Of a stretch of DNA of 64,000 bases, positions 43,408 to 51,578 are shown piece by piece. The translations under genes and the position numbers were made by a program. The stretch spans positions 124,001-188,000 of the forward strand of contig NZ_BAAFZV010000002.1 of NCBI RefSeq assembly GCF_045866565.1. Reading direction: 5' to 3'. Each line of letters opens with the position of its first letter. Positions within the stretch are counted from its first letter, which is position 1. Under the pieces are notes generated by a model. That model was not told the DNA's origin. It saw only the letters and a list, made by a program, of their open reading frames with translations, and ran no database searches. The DNA comes from Cognatilysobacter claricitrinus. GTDB lineage: Bacteria; Pseudomonadota; Gammaproteobacteria; Xanthomonadales; Xanthomonadaceae.

Positions 43408-44607
43408 ATGCCCACGATCGGAACACCGCTGTCTCCCTACGCCACGCGCGTGCTGCTGCTGGGCTCGGGCGAGCTGGGCAAGGAGGTCGCGATCGAGCTG
43501 CAGCGCCTGGGCTGCGAGGTCATCGCCGCCGACCGCTATGCCGATGCGCCGGCGATGCAGGTGGCGCATCGCAGCCATGTGCTGGACATGCTCGACGCCG
43601 ACGCCATCCGCGCGCTGATCGATCTCGAGAAGCCGCACCTGGTGGTGCCGGAGATCGAGGCGATCCACACGCCGACGCTGGTCGAGCTGGAGCTGCATTA
43701 CCAGCAGGACGGCACGCCCACGCGCATCATCCCGACCGCGCGCGCGGCATGGCTGACGATGGATCGCGAGGGCATCCGCCGCCTCGCCGCCGAAACGCTG
43801 GAGCTGCCGACCTCGCCGTACCGCTTCGTCGACACCTACGAGGAGTACGTCGACGCGATCGCGGCGGTCGGCCTGCCGTGCGTGGTGAAGCCGGTGATGT
43901 CGTCGTCAGGCAAGGGCCAGTCGACGGTGCACGTCGAGGGCGAGGTCGAGAAGGCGTGGGAGTACGCGCAGACCGGCGGCCGCGCCGGCGCGGGACGCGT
44001 CATCGTCGAGGGCTTCGTCGACTTCGACTACGAGATCACGCTGCTCACTGTGCGCCACGTGGGCGGCACCACGTTCTGCGCGCCGGTCGGCCACCTGCAG
44101 CGCGATGGCGACTATCGCGAAAGCTGGATGCCGCAGGCGATGAGCACGCGCGCGCTGGCGACGGCGCAGCGCATCGCGCGTGCGATCACCGACGAACTCG
44201 GCGGCTGGGGCCTGTTCGGCGTCGAGCTGTTCGTGCGCGGCGACGATGTGTGGTTCAGCGAGGTATCGCCACGCCCGCACGACACCGGCCTGGTGACGCT
44301 GATCTCGCAGGATCTCTCCGAGTTCGCGCTGCATGCCCGCGCGATCCTCGGCCTGCCGATTCCCGCGATCCGCGAATACGGTGCCGCGGCGTCGTGCGCG
44401 GTGCTCGCGGAAGGGCACGGCGTTCCCGTGTTCTCGAACCTCGGCGACGCGTTGTCGCATCCTGATACCGCGCTTCGACTGTTCGGCAAGCCGCGCGTGG
44501 CCGGACAGCGCCGCGTAGCCGTCACGCTGGCTCTCGGCGCCGACGTGGAGGATGCGCGCGAACGTGCGCGGCAGTCGGCCGCGGCGTTGAACATCGACCT
44601 GAAATGA
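43408..44607 (+). CDS. purT: Formate-dependent phosphoribosylglycinamide formyltransferase
   Basis: ATP-grasp enzyme that makes formyl-GAR from GAR, formate and ATP, an alternative to PurN. The 399-residue protein has the N-terminal domain VLLLGSGELGKEVAIELQRLG, PHLVVPEIEAI, the ATP-grasp core with CVVKPVMSSSGKGQS (phosphate loop), VIVEGFVDFDYEITLLTVR, and LFGVELFVRGDDVWFSEVSPRPHDTG with metal-binding Glu residues. Start ATG 43408 gives the standard N-terminus. It pairs functionally with purA elsewhere in the window. Confidence 0.97.
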   Translation: MPTIGTPLSPYATRVLLLGSGELGKEVAIELQRLGCEVIAADRYADAPAMQVAHRSHVLDMLDADAIRALIDLEKPHLVVPEIEAIHTPTLVELELHYQQDGTPTRIIPTARAAWLTMDREGIRRLAAETLELPTSPYRFVDTYEEYVDAIAAVGLPCVVKPVMSSSGKGQSTVHVEGEVEKAWEYAQTGGRAGAGRVIVEGFVDFDYEITLLTVRHVGGTTFCAPVGHLQRDGDYRESWMPQAMSTRALATAQRIARAITDELGGWGLFGVELFVRGDDVWFSEVSPRPHDTGLVTLISQDLSEFALHARAILGLPIPAIREYGAAASCAVLAEGHGVPVFSNLGDALSHPDTALRLFGKPRVAGQRRVAVTLALGADVEDARERARQSAAALNIDLK

Positions 44608-44617
44608 GGACGCCTGC

Positions 44618-45037
44618 ATGACCGAGCACACCAGCGGCTACGCCGTTTTTCTCTTCGAGCAGGCGTGGGAAGCGCTCGGCGACGGCATCAAGCCCTACGT
44701 GCAGGACGGCCCGGCGGGAAAGCACATCCGCTGCCACGTGGTCGACACCGGCGGCGCGTTCGTCGAGATGACGCTGCCTGCGAAGAACGAGCGTGGCGAC
44801 GATGCCGAGATGGAGCTCATGATCCCGATGTCGATGGTGCGCATGATCGTGTCCATCCACAGCGACATCGCGTTCGGATTCGCGCGTGATCGCGAACCGC
44901 GCGCGAATGCGTTGCCGGTGGTCGGCCCGGACGCGCCGGCGCCGAAGGAGCCCTCGACCGCGATGCCGCACGCCGCGCAGCCGTCGGGTGCGAACGCGTC
45001 GGTCGACGACGATCGCCGGCGCCCGCCGGAAGGCTGA
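44618..45037 (+). CDS. Conserved hypothetical protein downstream of purT
   Basis: A 139-residue soluble protein. The first 90 residues look folded: GYAVFLFEQAWEALGDGIKPY, GKHIRCHVVDTGGAFVEMTLP and MELMIPMSMVRMIVSIHSD. The rest is a low-complexity Pro/Ala/Arg tail (DAPAPKEPSTAMPHAAQPSG). I recognise no domain. It follows purT by 10 bases and is likely co-transcribed, but nothing in the sequence ties it to purine synthesis. Confidence 0.7.
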   Translation: MTEHTSGYAVFLFEQAWEALGDGIKPYVQDGPAGKHIRCHVVDTGGAFVEMTLPAKNERGDDAEMELMIPMSMVRMIVSIHSDIAFGFARDREPRANALPVVGPDAPAPKEPSTAMPHAAQPSGANASVDDDRRRPPEG

Positions 45038-45049
45038 GGCGTTCGCGGG

Positions 45050-46279
45050 TCAGCGCGGCGCGAGGTCGAGCCAGACGAGATGGTGGTCGCTGGCGTCGAG
45101 CAGTTCGCTGCCCGGCGCGCCGGCCTTCGGCCAGAACATGCCGCCACCGCGCACGGGCAGGTCGTTCGACGGCAGCACGTAGTCCAGGCGCAGCGTGCCG
45201 GCCTCGGGGCCGAAGTCGCCGGTGTGGGTGGTCGTATCGCCCTTGCGTGCGAAGCCGTAGTGCGCCGCGCGTTCGGGGCCGCCTTCGCTGGTCGGCGGCA
45301 CGCGGCCGTTGACGCGCGCATGGTTCACCAGCTGCAGGATCGCGCCGGGTTCGCCGTCGCCATCGACCGGATCGGCGTTGTGGTCGCCGAGGATCACGAA
45401 CGAGGCGTTTTGCGCGAGCCCGCCGCAATGGCCGCGGTCGTCGCAGAGCCATGGTTTGTCGCCGGGCGACACGTAGTCCGCCCATAAGCGGATCTCGTCG
45501 TAGTTGCGCAGGCCGTTGCGGTTCTCGGGGCCGTCGAACACCGGTGGCGTCGGGTGCGCGGCGAGCACGTGGATGCGACCGAGCGGCGTGCGGATCGGCA
45601 CGTCCCAATGCGACTTCGACGACAGCGGGAACTTCGCCCACGCGGCTGCCGAATACCACGGCTCGCCCGTCTTCGGATCACGCGGTGCGCGTGCGTCCGG
45701 CAGGTTCTTCCAGAGGAAATGCTGGAAGGTGCGGACGTCATTCGTATCGATCGGGTAGCGCGACAGCACGAGCATGCCGTACTGGCCCGGGTGCAGTCCG
45801 AAGCCCCACGAATCGTTGCCTGCGCTGCGCCCTTCGCCCCCCACGACGCCGTTGCGGTCGAGATCGAATCCGCTCGGCACGCCCGTGTTGACGGGTGCGA
45901 GATAGCGATAGGTATACGTCAGTGCGTCGCCACCACCGGGCTGCGCGACGCCGAGATACCGTTGCTGGAACAGGTCGGCCGCGCGATACGCATCGTCGTA
46001 GTCGAACTCGTTGAGCAGCACGATGTCGGGCCGCACGCGTTGCAGCACCGCGGCGACCTTGCGCGCATTCGCGTCACCGCTCTCGAGTCGCTCGATGAGC
46101 CCGTTTGCGCGGTCGTCATTGAGCGACGTGTTGTACGTGGCGATGCGCAGCGCGGCGGCGCCGTTCGCACGGATGTCGTGCGCCCACTGGTCGCGGTCTC
46201 CCTGCACACGGACGCGCACGCAGGAGGCAAGCACAAGCAGCGCCGCGATCAGCAGCGCGGCAGTCAGGAGTCGGGTCAT
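45050..46279 (-). CDS. Endonuclease/exonuclease/phosphatase-family lipoprotein
   Basis: A 409-residue exported protein with a lipobox (LLVLASC, Cys at about residue 20). The EEP fold is clear: RIATYNTSL with the metal-binding Asn, IVLLNEFDYDD with the Glu, HVLAAHPTPP, VILGDHNADPVDGDG with catalytic Asp-Asn, RLDYVLPSN, and the terminal Asp-His pair in DASDHHLVWLDL. Target could be DNA, phospholipid or phosphoesters; it is often annotated as a secreted endonuclease or phosphatase. Its ATG overlaps the stop of the arginyltransferase gene by four bases, an unusual coupling of an envelope hydrolase to a cytosolic N-end-rule enzyme. Confidence 0.87.
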   Translation of the reverse strand: MTRLLTAALLIAALLVLASCVRVRVQGDRDQWAHDIRANGAAALRIATYNTSLNDDRANGLIERLESGDANARKVAAVLQRVRPDIVLLNEFDYDDAYRAADLFQQRYLGVAQPGGGDALTYTYRYLAPVNTGVPSGFDLDRNGVVGGEGRSAGNDSWGFGLHPGQYGMLVLSRYPIDTNDVRTFQHFLWKNLPDARAPRDPKTGEPWYSAAAWAKFPLSSKSHWDVPIRTPLGRIHVLAAHPTPPVFDGPENRNGLRNYDEIRLWADYVSPGDKPWLCDDRGHCGGLAQNASFVILGDHNADPVDGDGEPGAILQLVNHARVNGRVPPTSEGGPERAAHYGFARKGDTTTHTGDFGPEAGTLRLDYVLPSNDLPVRGGGMFWPKAGAPGSELLDASDHHLVWLDLAPR

Positions 46280-47019
46280 GGCGTCTCGTCGGGAAAGGCC
46301 AGCCACTGGCGGCCGTCGAAGGCTTCGAGCGGGCGGAAGTGCTGCTTGTAATCCATCTTGCGATGGCCCGCGATCCAGTAGCCGAGATACAGGTGCGCGC
46401 GGCCTTCCTCGGCCGCCCACTGCAGCTGGCGCAGGATCGCGTAGTTGCCGAGCCCGCGATCGGCATGCGCGGGGTCGTAGAAGGTGTAGACCGCCGACAA
46501 CGCATCGGGCGTCATGTCGGTGACGGCGACGGCGAGCAATGTGTGGTCGGGCGTCGACGTGCGGAATTCCAGGAAACGCGTGCGGCTCCAGCGGCCGACG
46601 AGGAACTGGTCGAACTCCGGTGCGCCGTGGCCGTCCATGCCGCCGCCGGCGTGGCGCGTCGACAGGTAGGCGCGATACAGGTCGAGATGTTCCTCGGTGC
46701 GCTCGGCCGGGCAGATGCGCATGACGAGATCGGCGTTGCGACGGAGCGTCTTGCGCTGCGTGCGGTTGCGATGGAAGCCGGCCACCGGGATTCGCACCGG
46801 CGTGCAGGCGCGGCACGACGCGCAATGCGGGCGGTAGACGATGTCGCCGGAGCGGCGGAAGCCCCAGCCGAGCGCGAGTGCGTACCAGTCGGGAAGGCGG
46901 GGGTCGCGCGGATCGAGCACGAGGTCGCGCGCCTGCCGGTCCGGCCAGTAGCCGCAGTCGTGCAGGCCTGTGTGGAACAGGCGGAGATCCTCGCCCTCGC
47001 GCGCCGGGGTGTTGCCCAT
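46276..47019 (-). CDS. bpt: Aspartate/glutamate leucyltransferase / arginyl-tRNA-protein transferase
   Basis: Attaches an amino acid from aminoacyl-tRNA to N-terminal Asp or Glu, creating a degron for ClpAP. The 247-residue protein has the ATE signature: LRLFHTGLHDCGYW with a conserved Cys, RSGDIVYRPHCASCRACTPVRIPV with the zinc or heme-type Cys cluster, RTRFLEFRT, SAVYTFYDPAHADRGLGNYAIL, and LYLGYWIAGHRKMDYKQHF. Bacterial proteins of this length transfer Leu (Bpt); the class cannot be proved here. It starts at ATG 47019. Confidence 0.92.
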   Translation of the reverse strand: MGNTPAREGEDLRLFHTGLHDCGYWPDRQARDLVLDPRDPRLPDWYALALGWGFRRSGDIVYRPHCASCRACTPVRIPVAGFHRNRTQRKTLRRNADLVMRICPAERTEEHLDLYRAYLSTRHAGGGMDGHGAPEFDQFLVGRWSRTRFLEFRTSTPDHTLLAVAVTDMTPDALSAVYTFYDPAHADRGLGNYAILRQLQWAAEEGRAHLYLGYWIAGHRKMDYKQHFRPLEAFDGRQWLAFPDETP

Positions 47020-47144
47020 GGCCGCAGCATACCGCCCGTTGCGGCTGGCCCGCGGCTGAACACGCGCGCGTTCACGTCAACCGCGTCCGCGGCCGGGCGT
47101 TTCCCCTGCATCGGCGGCAACGCCTGGCACCCGGAGTAACGCAC

Positions 47145-47945
47145 GTGAAGCACACCCAGATCCTCGCCCTCGCTGTCGCCTCGGTCCTCGCCGCCGGTGC
47201 GGCGTACGCAGCCCAGCCGACGACCGCGTCGACGACCGCCACCGCCGGCGCGCGCACCCATGCCCGCATCGACGCCAACGGCGATGGCGTGATCGATCGC
47301 ACCGAAGCCGCCGCGCGCCCGGGCTTCGCGGCCAGATTCGATCAGCTCGACAAGAACAAGGACGGTCGCATCGACGCCTCCGAGCGCCCGCAGCATGACG
47401 GCATGCGCGGTGGCCATGAGGGCGGCTGGAAGAGGATCGACGCCAACAACGACGGCGTGATCGATCGCGCCGAAGCGGCCAAGATGCCGCGCTTCGCCGA
47501 GCACTTCGACCAGCTCGACAAGAACAAGGACGGCCGGATCGACGCGTCCGAGCGTCCGCAGCGCGATGGCATGCGCGAAGGTCACGGGGACGGCTGGAAG
47601 CGGCTCGACGCCAACAGCGACGGCGCGATCGACCGCACCGAAGCGGCCAAGATCCCGCAGCTGTCGCAGAAGTTCGACCAGCTCGACGCCAACCACGACG
47701 GCCGCATCGACGCGAACGAGCGCCCGAAGCACGAAGGTCGCGGCGGCCTCGCGAAGCTCGACGCCGACAAGGACGGCCGACTGAGCCGCGCCGAAGCCGG
47801 CAGCTCGCCGTTCGCGTCGAAGTTCGACGAGATGGACGCCAACCACGACGGCTTCGTCGACCGCAACGAGATGCGCGGCGCGTTCAAGCGCATGCATCCG
47901 GAGCGCGCGAACGGCGTCGGCTCGGGCGGCACCGGCAAGTCCTGA
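47145..47945 (+). CDS. Secreted protein with eight EF-hand calcium loops
   Basis: A 266-residue exported protein starting at GTG 47145 with the signal peptide KHTQILALAVASVLAAGAAYA. Four tandem modules of about 56 residues follow, the first two near identical, each holding two EF-hand loops such as DANGDGVIDRTE and DKNKDGRIDASE; the later ones read DANNDGVIDRAE, DANSDGAIDRTE, DANHDGRIDANE, DADKDGRLSRAE and DANHDGFVDRNE. All eight have Asp at positions 1, 3 and 5 (with Asn or Ser variants) and Glu at 12. It should bind calcium in the periplasm or outside. A strong terminator follows. Divergent from bpt by 125 bases. Confidence 0.9.
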   Translation: MKHTQILALAVASVLAAGAAYAAQPTTASTTATAGARTHARIDANGDGVIDRTEAAARPGFAARFDQLDKNKDGRIDASERPQHDGMRGGHEGGWKRIDANNDGVIDRAEAAKMPRFAEHFDQLDKNKDGRIDASERPQRDGMREGHGDGWKRLDANSDGAIDRTEAAKIPQLSQKFDQLDANHDGRIDANERPKHEGRGGLAKLDADKDGRLSRAEAGSSPFASKFDEMDANHDGFVDRNEMRGAFKRMHPERANGVGSGGTGKS

Positions 47946-47965
47946 TTTCCCCAACCTGCACGACT

Positions 47966-48001
47966 TGGCCCGCGTTCTCCGACGCGGGCCAATTTTTTTC
48001 G
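47966..48001 (+). terminator. Strong terminator after the EF-hand gene
   Basis: TTGGCCCGCG and CGCGGGCCAA form a 10-bp stem with an 8-base loop followed by seven T residues. It lies 21 bases after the stop. Confidence 0.92.
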
Positions 48002-48059
48002 GCGTTTGCGAGAGCGATCGGCGCAATGTCGGGATGCGACGTCGCGCGGCGCGAATCGG

Positions 48060-48884
48060 TTACGGCGCGACGACCTTCAGCGTCTTCGTCACCTGCCACT
48101 CGCCGTTGACGCGACGCACTTCCAGCGTCTTGTACTTGGCCCACATGCGGTGGTGGTAGGCGCTGTATTCGATCGTGCCGGCGTCGGGCGAGGTCGGCCG
48201 GAAATGATCGACGTCGACCATCGTCGCCTTGTTCTTCGACGGCGGATGCACGGAGCCGATGTTCTCGTCCGCGATGCGCTGGCAATGCGATGCCGGCACG
48301 ATGGTCAGCCCCGCACGCGGACGCAGGACATCGCGCACTTCGCGCGGCGCGTCGCGATGATCGACCGCGATGCACGCGACGGGCGTGTCGACGCCCGGCA
48401 GCTCCTTCGCGAGCACGGCCTGTGCGACCGGGATCAGCGTGGCGGCGACGTGGCCGTCGAACGGACCGCTCGCCAGCGCGGGCGGCGCCGGTGTGCGACC
48501 CGCGCGGAAGAACGCCATCACCACCACGATCACGATGCCGAACAGCAGCGCGACCTTGACCTTGGTCGCGCGTCGCTGCGCCGGCGTGCGCGTGGTTTCG
48601 TCGCCGAATTCGGAGCGGAAGCTGAGCTTGGCGTCGCTGGGGCGCGTCGAGTCGAGCAGGCCGGCGTCGCGCAGGATCTCGCGTGCGCGTCCGCTGTCTT
48701 CCGATCGAACCACCCACACCGCTGGCCGTGCCGCTTCGCCCTGGTCGCGATAACTCACCGTCGAGCGGCGCCCGCCCTTGTACGAGCGGCCGTCGGTGAT
48801 GCGTACTTCAATGTCCGCCTCGCGCAACAGCGCGGCGACGCGTTCGACGTTCTCGAGCCGCGCGCTGGAAAAGACCTGGCGCAT
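48060..48884 (-). CDS. DUF2007-like protein with a membrane anchor
   Basis: A 274-residue protein. The N-terminal 80 residues match the DUF2007 type: MRQVFSSARLENVERVAALLREADIEV, VWVVRSEDSGRAREILRDAGLL. A central transmembrane helix (VALLFGIVIVVVMAFF) follows a basic linker, and the C-terminal 130 residues lie beyond it, probably periplasmic: DTPVACIAVDHRDAPREV, IVPASHCQRI, EYSAYHHRMWAKY and EVRRVNGEWQVTKTLKVV. Some Xanthomonas relatives carry the name pathogenicity-like protein, but no function is proven. Its ATG overlaps the tesB stop by one base (TGATG). Confidence 0.7.
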   Translation of the reverse strand: MRQVFSSARLENVERVAALLREADIEVRITDGRSYKGGRRSTVSYRDQGEAARPAVWVVRSEDSGRAREILRDAGLLDSTRPSDAKLSFRSEFGDETTRTPAQRRATKVKVALLFGIVIVVVMAFFRAGRTPAPPALASGPFDGHVAATLIPVAQAVLAKELPGVDTPVACIAVDHRDAPREVRDVLRPRAGLTIVPASHCQRIADENIGSVHPPSKNKATMVDVDHFRPTSPDAGTIEYSAYHHRMWAKYKTLEVRRVNGEWQVTKTLKVVAP

Positions 48885-49783
48885 CAGCCGACCATCGGGC
48901 CGCGGGCGGCCTTGTCGTCGAGCACGCGGATCATGCCTTCCTGCGCGGTGCTGGCGACGAGCCGGCCCTGGCGGTCGTAGATCATGCCGCGCGCAAGGCC
49001 ACGCGCGCCCTGCGCGCTGGGGCTGTCGATCGAATACAGCAGCCAGTCGTCCGCGCGGAACGGGCGGTGGAACCACAGCGCGTGGTCCAGCGAGGCCATC
49101 TGCACGTTCGGCTGGTAATAGCTGATGCCGTGCGGGAACGTCGCGGTACCGAGCAGGTGGAAATCGGACGCGTACGTCAGCAGTGCGCGATGCAGTTCGG
49201 GTTCGTCGCCCACCTTCTCGCTCAGGCGGAACCATACCTGCTGGTAAGGCGGGCGCTTGGGCGGACGCAGCTCGTCGCGCGGATACACGTGGCGGAACTC
49301 GAACGGCCCCTGCCGCGACAGCCAGCGCTGCACCTTGGTCGGCAGGCGCGCGAGCACTTCCGGCGGCACCGCGTGGTCGTGTTCGACGTCTTCCGGCTGT
49401 GGCACTTCGGGCATCGACAGCTGGTGCTCGTTGCCTTCTTCCTCGTGCTGGAACGACGCGGCGAGGAACAGGATCGGCTGGCCGTGCTGGATCGCGGTCA
49501 CGCGGCGGACCGAGAAGCTGCCGCCGTCACGCGTGCGGTCGACCATGTAGAGGATCGGTGCTTCGATGTCGCCGGCGCGCAGGAAGTAGGCGTGCAGCGA
49601 ATGCGCGGCGCGCGGGTCCTTGGCGGAGTCCATCGTGTTCTGTGCGGCGGCCAGGCCCTGGCCGAGCACCTGCCCGCCGAAGACGTACTTGGTGCCGATG
49701 TCGCGGCTCTGGCCGCGGAACACGTTGTCTTCGAGGCGTTCGACCGCGAGCAGGTCGACCAGCTCGGAAACCGGGGAGGTCAT
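48884..49783 (-). CDS. tesB: Acyl-CoA thioesterase II
   Basis: Hydrolyses medium- and long-chain acyl-CoA to free acid and CoA. The 299-residue double hot-dog protein has LERLEDNVFRGQSRDIGTKYVFGGQVLGQGLAAAQ, HSLHAYFLRAGD in the first half, and in the second DWLLYSIDSPSAQGARGLARGMIYDRQGRLVASTAQEGMIR with the Asp-Ser/Thr-Gln catalytic set. Length is close to the 286 of E. coli TesB. It is the first gene of a pair with the DUF2007 gene. Confidence 0.96.
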   Translation of the reverse strand: MTSPVSELVDLLAVERLEDNVFRGQSRDIGTKYVFGGQVLGQGLAAAQNTMDSAKDPRAAHSLHAYFLRAGDIEAPILYMVDRTRDGGSFSVRRVTAIQHGQPILFLAASFQHEEEGNEHQLSMPEVPQPEDVEHDHAVPPEVLARLPTKVQRWLSRQGPFEFRHVYPRDELRPPKRPPYQQVWFRLSEKVGDEPELHRALLTYASDFHLLGTATFPHGISYYQPNVQMASLDHALWFHRPFRADDWLLYSIDSPSAQGARGLARGMIYDRQGRLVASTAQEGMIRVLDDKAARGPMVG

Positions 49784-49831
49784 GCGCGGAAAATCCTTGC
49801 GGAACGGCCGCGAAGTATACCGGCCGGTGTT

Positions 49832-50422
49832 TTACGGCCCGGCGGCGGGCACGTTCAGGCGCTGCAGCGGCACCTCGGCCAGCACGTGGTCCCAGGGGAA
49901 CAGCGGGCCGGGGTCGCGCTTTCGATGCACCTGCCGGGTCGGGTCGTCCGTGGCTTCGACCATCGTGGTGTCGAGGTCCTCGTGCCCGGCGATGAATCGC
50001 AGCGCAGGGTGCCGGGCGACGAGCCGCTTCAGCAGCGCTACCAGCGTATCGATCTGCGCCGGCGTGTAGGGCTCGGTCATCGCCTGGTGGTCGGCGTCGA
50101 GCCAGCGCGGGTAGCGGCCGGTGTTCACCAGTTCGATGCCGATCGAGCGCGGGTTGTAGCCGCGCGTGTGGTTGGCCACGCGATCCGTCGATACGTACTG
50201 GTGCAGCGAGCCGTCGCGGTCGATGTAGAAGTGCCCGCTGTTGCCGGTGCCGCTGCCTTCGTAGAGCACCTTTTCGCCGAACATGCGCGATTCGGCGAGC
50301 GTTGGCACTTCGGTGCAATGGATGACGACGAGGTCGACCTGCGACAGCGGCCGCGCGGCAAGGCGGGACTCGTAGGGCAGGGGATCGACGTCGATGGGCA
50401 GGGGCGGGAGGTCGGGCAGCAT
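49832..50422 (-). CDS. AmpD-like N-acetylmuramoyl-L-alanine amidase
   Basis: Cleaves the bond between MurNAc and L-Ala in peptidoglycan fragments. The 196-residue Amidase_2 protein has zinc ligand His in VDLVVIHCTEVPT, substrate strand SGHFYIDRDGSLHQYV, GIELVNTGRYP, and later FIAGHEDLD and DPGPLFPW with His and Asp ligands. No signal peptide is visible, as in cytosolic AmpD, though it is closer to the AmiD-like type in the late motif. ATG 50422. Alone between tesB and the divergent MOSC gene. Confidence 0.88.
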   Translation of the reverse strand: MLPDLPPLPIDVDPLPYESRLAARPLSQVDLVVIHCTEVPTLAESRMFGEKVLYEGSGTGNSGHFYIDRDGSLHQYVSTDRVANHTRGYNPRSIGIELVNTGRYPRWLDADHQAMTEPYTPAQIDTLVALLKRLVARHPALRFIAGHEDLDTTMVEATDDPTRQVHRKRDPGPLFPWDHVLAEVPLQRLNVPAAGP

Positions 50423-50497
50423 GCGGCGATGCTAACCGCTGGCGGCCGGCGGGCCGCGTACGCATTCGACGTCACGGGTCGACGCTACGATCCGGGC

Positions 50498-50995
50498 ATG
50501 AACCGCTTTCCCGATCGCTCGATGCTCGGCGCGCTGATGGCCCGTTTTCCGCGCGAGGGCCGCGTGGAATGGCTGGGCGTGCGGCCCGCGCGCGATGCGC
50601 CGGTGCTGGCGCGTGACGTCGTCGAGGCCGTGGCCGACAAGGGCCTCGTCGGCGACCGCTACGCCGGCGGCAGCGGCAAGCGCGGCGTCACCCTGCTGCA
50701 GGCCGAGCATCTGCCGGTGATCGCCGGCCTCGCGGGCGTCGATGCGATCGACCCTTCGCTGCTGCGTCGCAATGTCGTGGTCAGCGGACTCCCGGTGATC
50801 GCGCTCAAGGGCCGGCGTTTCCGCATCGGCGACGTCGTGCTCGAAGGCACCGGACCCTGCGACCCGTGCTCGAAGATGGAAGCGGCGCTGGGCGAGGGCG
50901 GCTACAACGCGATGCGCGGCCACGGCGGGCTGTGCGCGCGCATCGTCGAAGGCGGCGCAATCCGCCTCGGCGACGCCGTCATCGCGCTCGACTGA
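50498..50995 (+). CDS. MOSC-domain protein
   Basis: A 165-residue beta-barrel protein of the MOSC superfamily. GLVGDRYAGGSGKRGVTLLQAEHLPVIAGL covers the first half, RRNVVVSGLPVIALKGRRFRIGDVVLEGTGPCDPCSKM the core with the conserved Cys pair (CDPC), and GYNAMRGHGGLCARIVEGGAIRLGD the end. MOSC proteins bind molybdenum cofactor and reduce N-hydroxylated compounds or carry sulfur; a possible link to the modABC transporter elsewhere in the window is only thematic. Start ATG 50498. Confidence 0.85.
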   Translation: MNRFPDRSMLGALMARFPREGRVEWLGVRPARDAPVLARDVVEAVADKGLVGDRYAGGSGKRGVTLLQAEHLPVIAGLAGVDAIDPSLLRRNVVVSGLPVIALKGRRFRIGDVVLEGTGPCDPCSKMEAALGEGGYNAMRGHGGLCARIVEGGAIRLGDAVIALD

Positions 50996-51050
50996 CACGC
51001 CCGGTGCACGGACCGGCGACAATGGCGGTCTTTCTCGGCTCGGCCCCCGC

Positions 51051-51575
51051 ATGCGCGGACACTGCATCCTCTCCCACGGCTTCGAAAGCGGCCCCGACGC
51101 CACCAAGGTGACGGCGCTGGCCGACGTCGCCGCGCGCCTGGGCTTCACGCACGAGCGACCGGACTACACGGATCTCGACGCCATGCGCCACGTCAGCCCG
51201 CTCGGCGACGTGGCCGCGCGCGTCGAGCGCCTGCGCGATCGCGTGCGCGACGCGGCGCAGCGCGGGCTCGTCGTGCTGGCGGGTTCGAGCCTGGGTGCAT
51301 GGGTCAGCGGGCGGGTGTCGCAGGAGTTCGACATCGCCGGCCTGTTCCTGATGGCGCCGCCGATCCGTCTCGACGCGCAACATCCGCTCGAAGCCGCGCA
51401 CGTACCGACCTCGATCATCCACGGCTGGGACGACGAACTGATTCCCGCCGACGACGTGATCGCGTGGTCCCACAAGCGCCGCGCCACGCTGCTGCTGGTC
51501 GACGACGCGCACCGGCTGTCCAACCATGTCGAGGCCAGCGCGAACGCGTTCGCCGCGCTGCTCGCGAGGCTCTGA
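51051..51575 (+). CDS. YqiA-like alpha/beta hydrolase
   Basis: A 174-residue minimal serine hydrolase. Marks are GHCILSHGFESGPDATKV, an oxyanion-type loop, nucleophile elbow AGSSLGAW with Ser at about residue 77, IIHGWDDELIP with the acid Asp, and VDDAHRLSN with the late His. E. coli YqiA is a comparable esterase of unknown substrate. It precedes rlmKL by 3 bases, suggesting one transcript. Confidence 0.82.
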   Translation: MRGHCILSHGFESGPDATKVTALADVAARLGFTHERPDYTDLDAMRHVSPLGDVAARVERLRDRVRDAAQRGLVVLAGSSLGAWVSGRVSQEFDIAGLFLMAPPIRLDAQHPLEAAHVPTSIIHGWDDELIPADDVIAWSHKRRATLLLVDDAHRLSNHVEASANAFAALLARL

Positions 51576-51578
51576 CCG

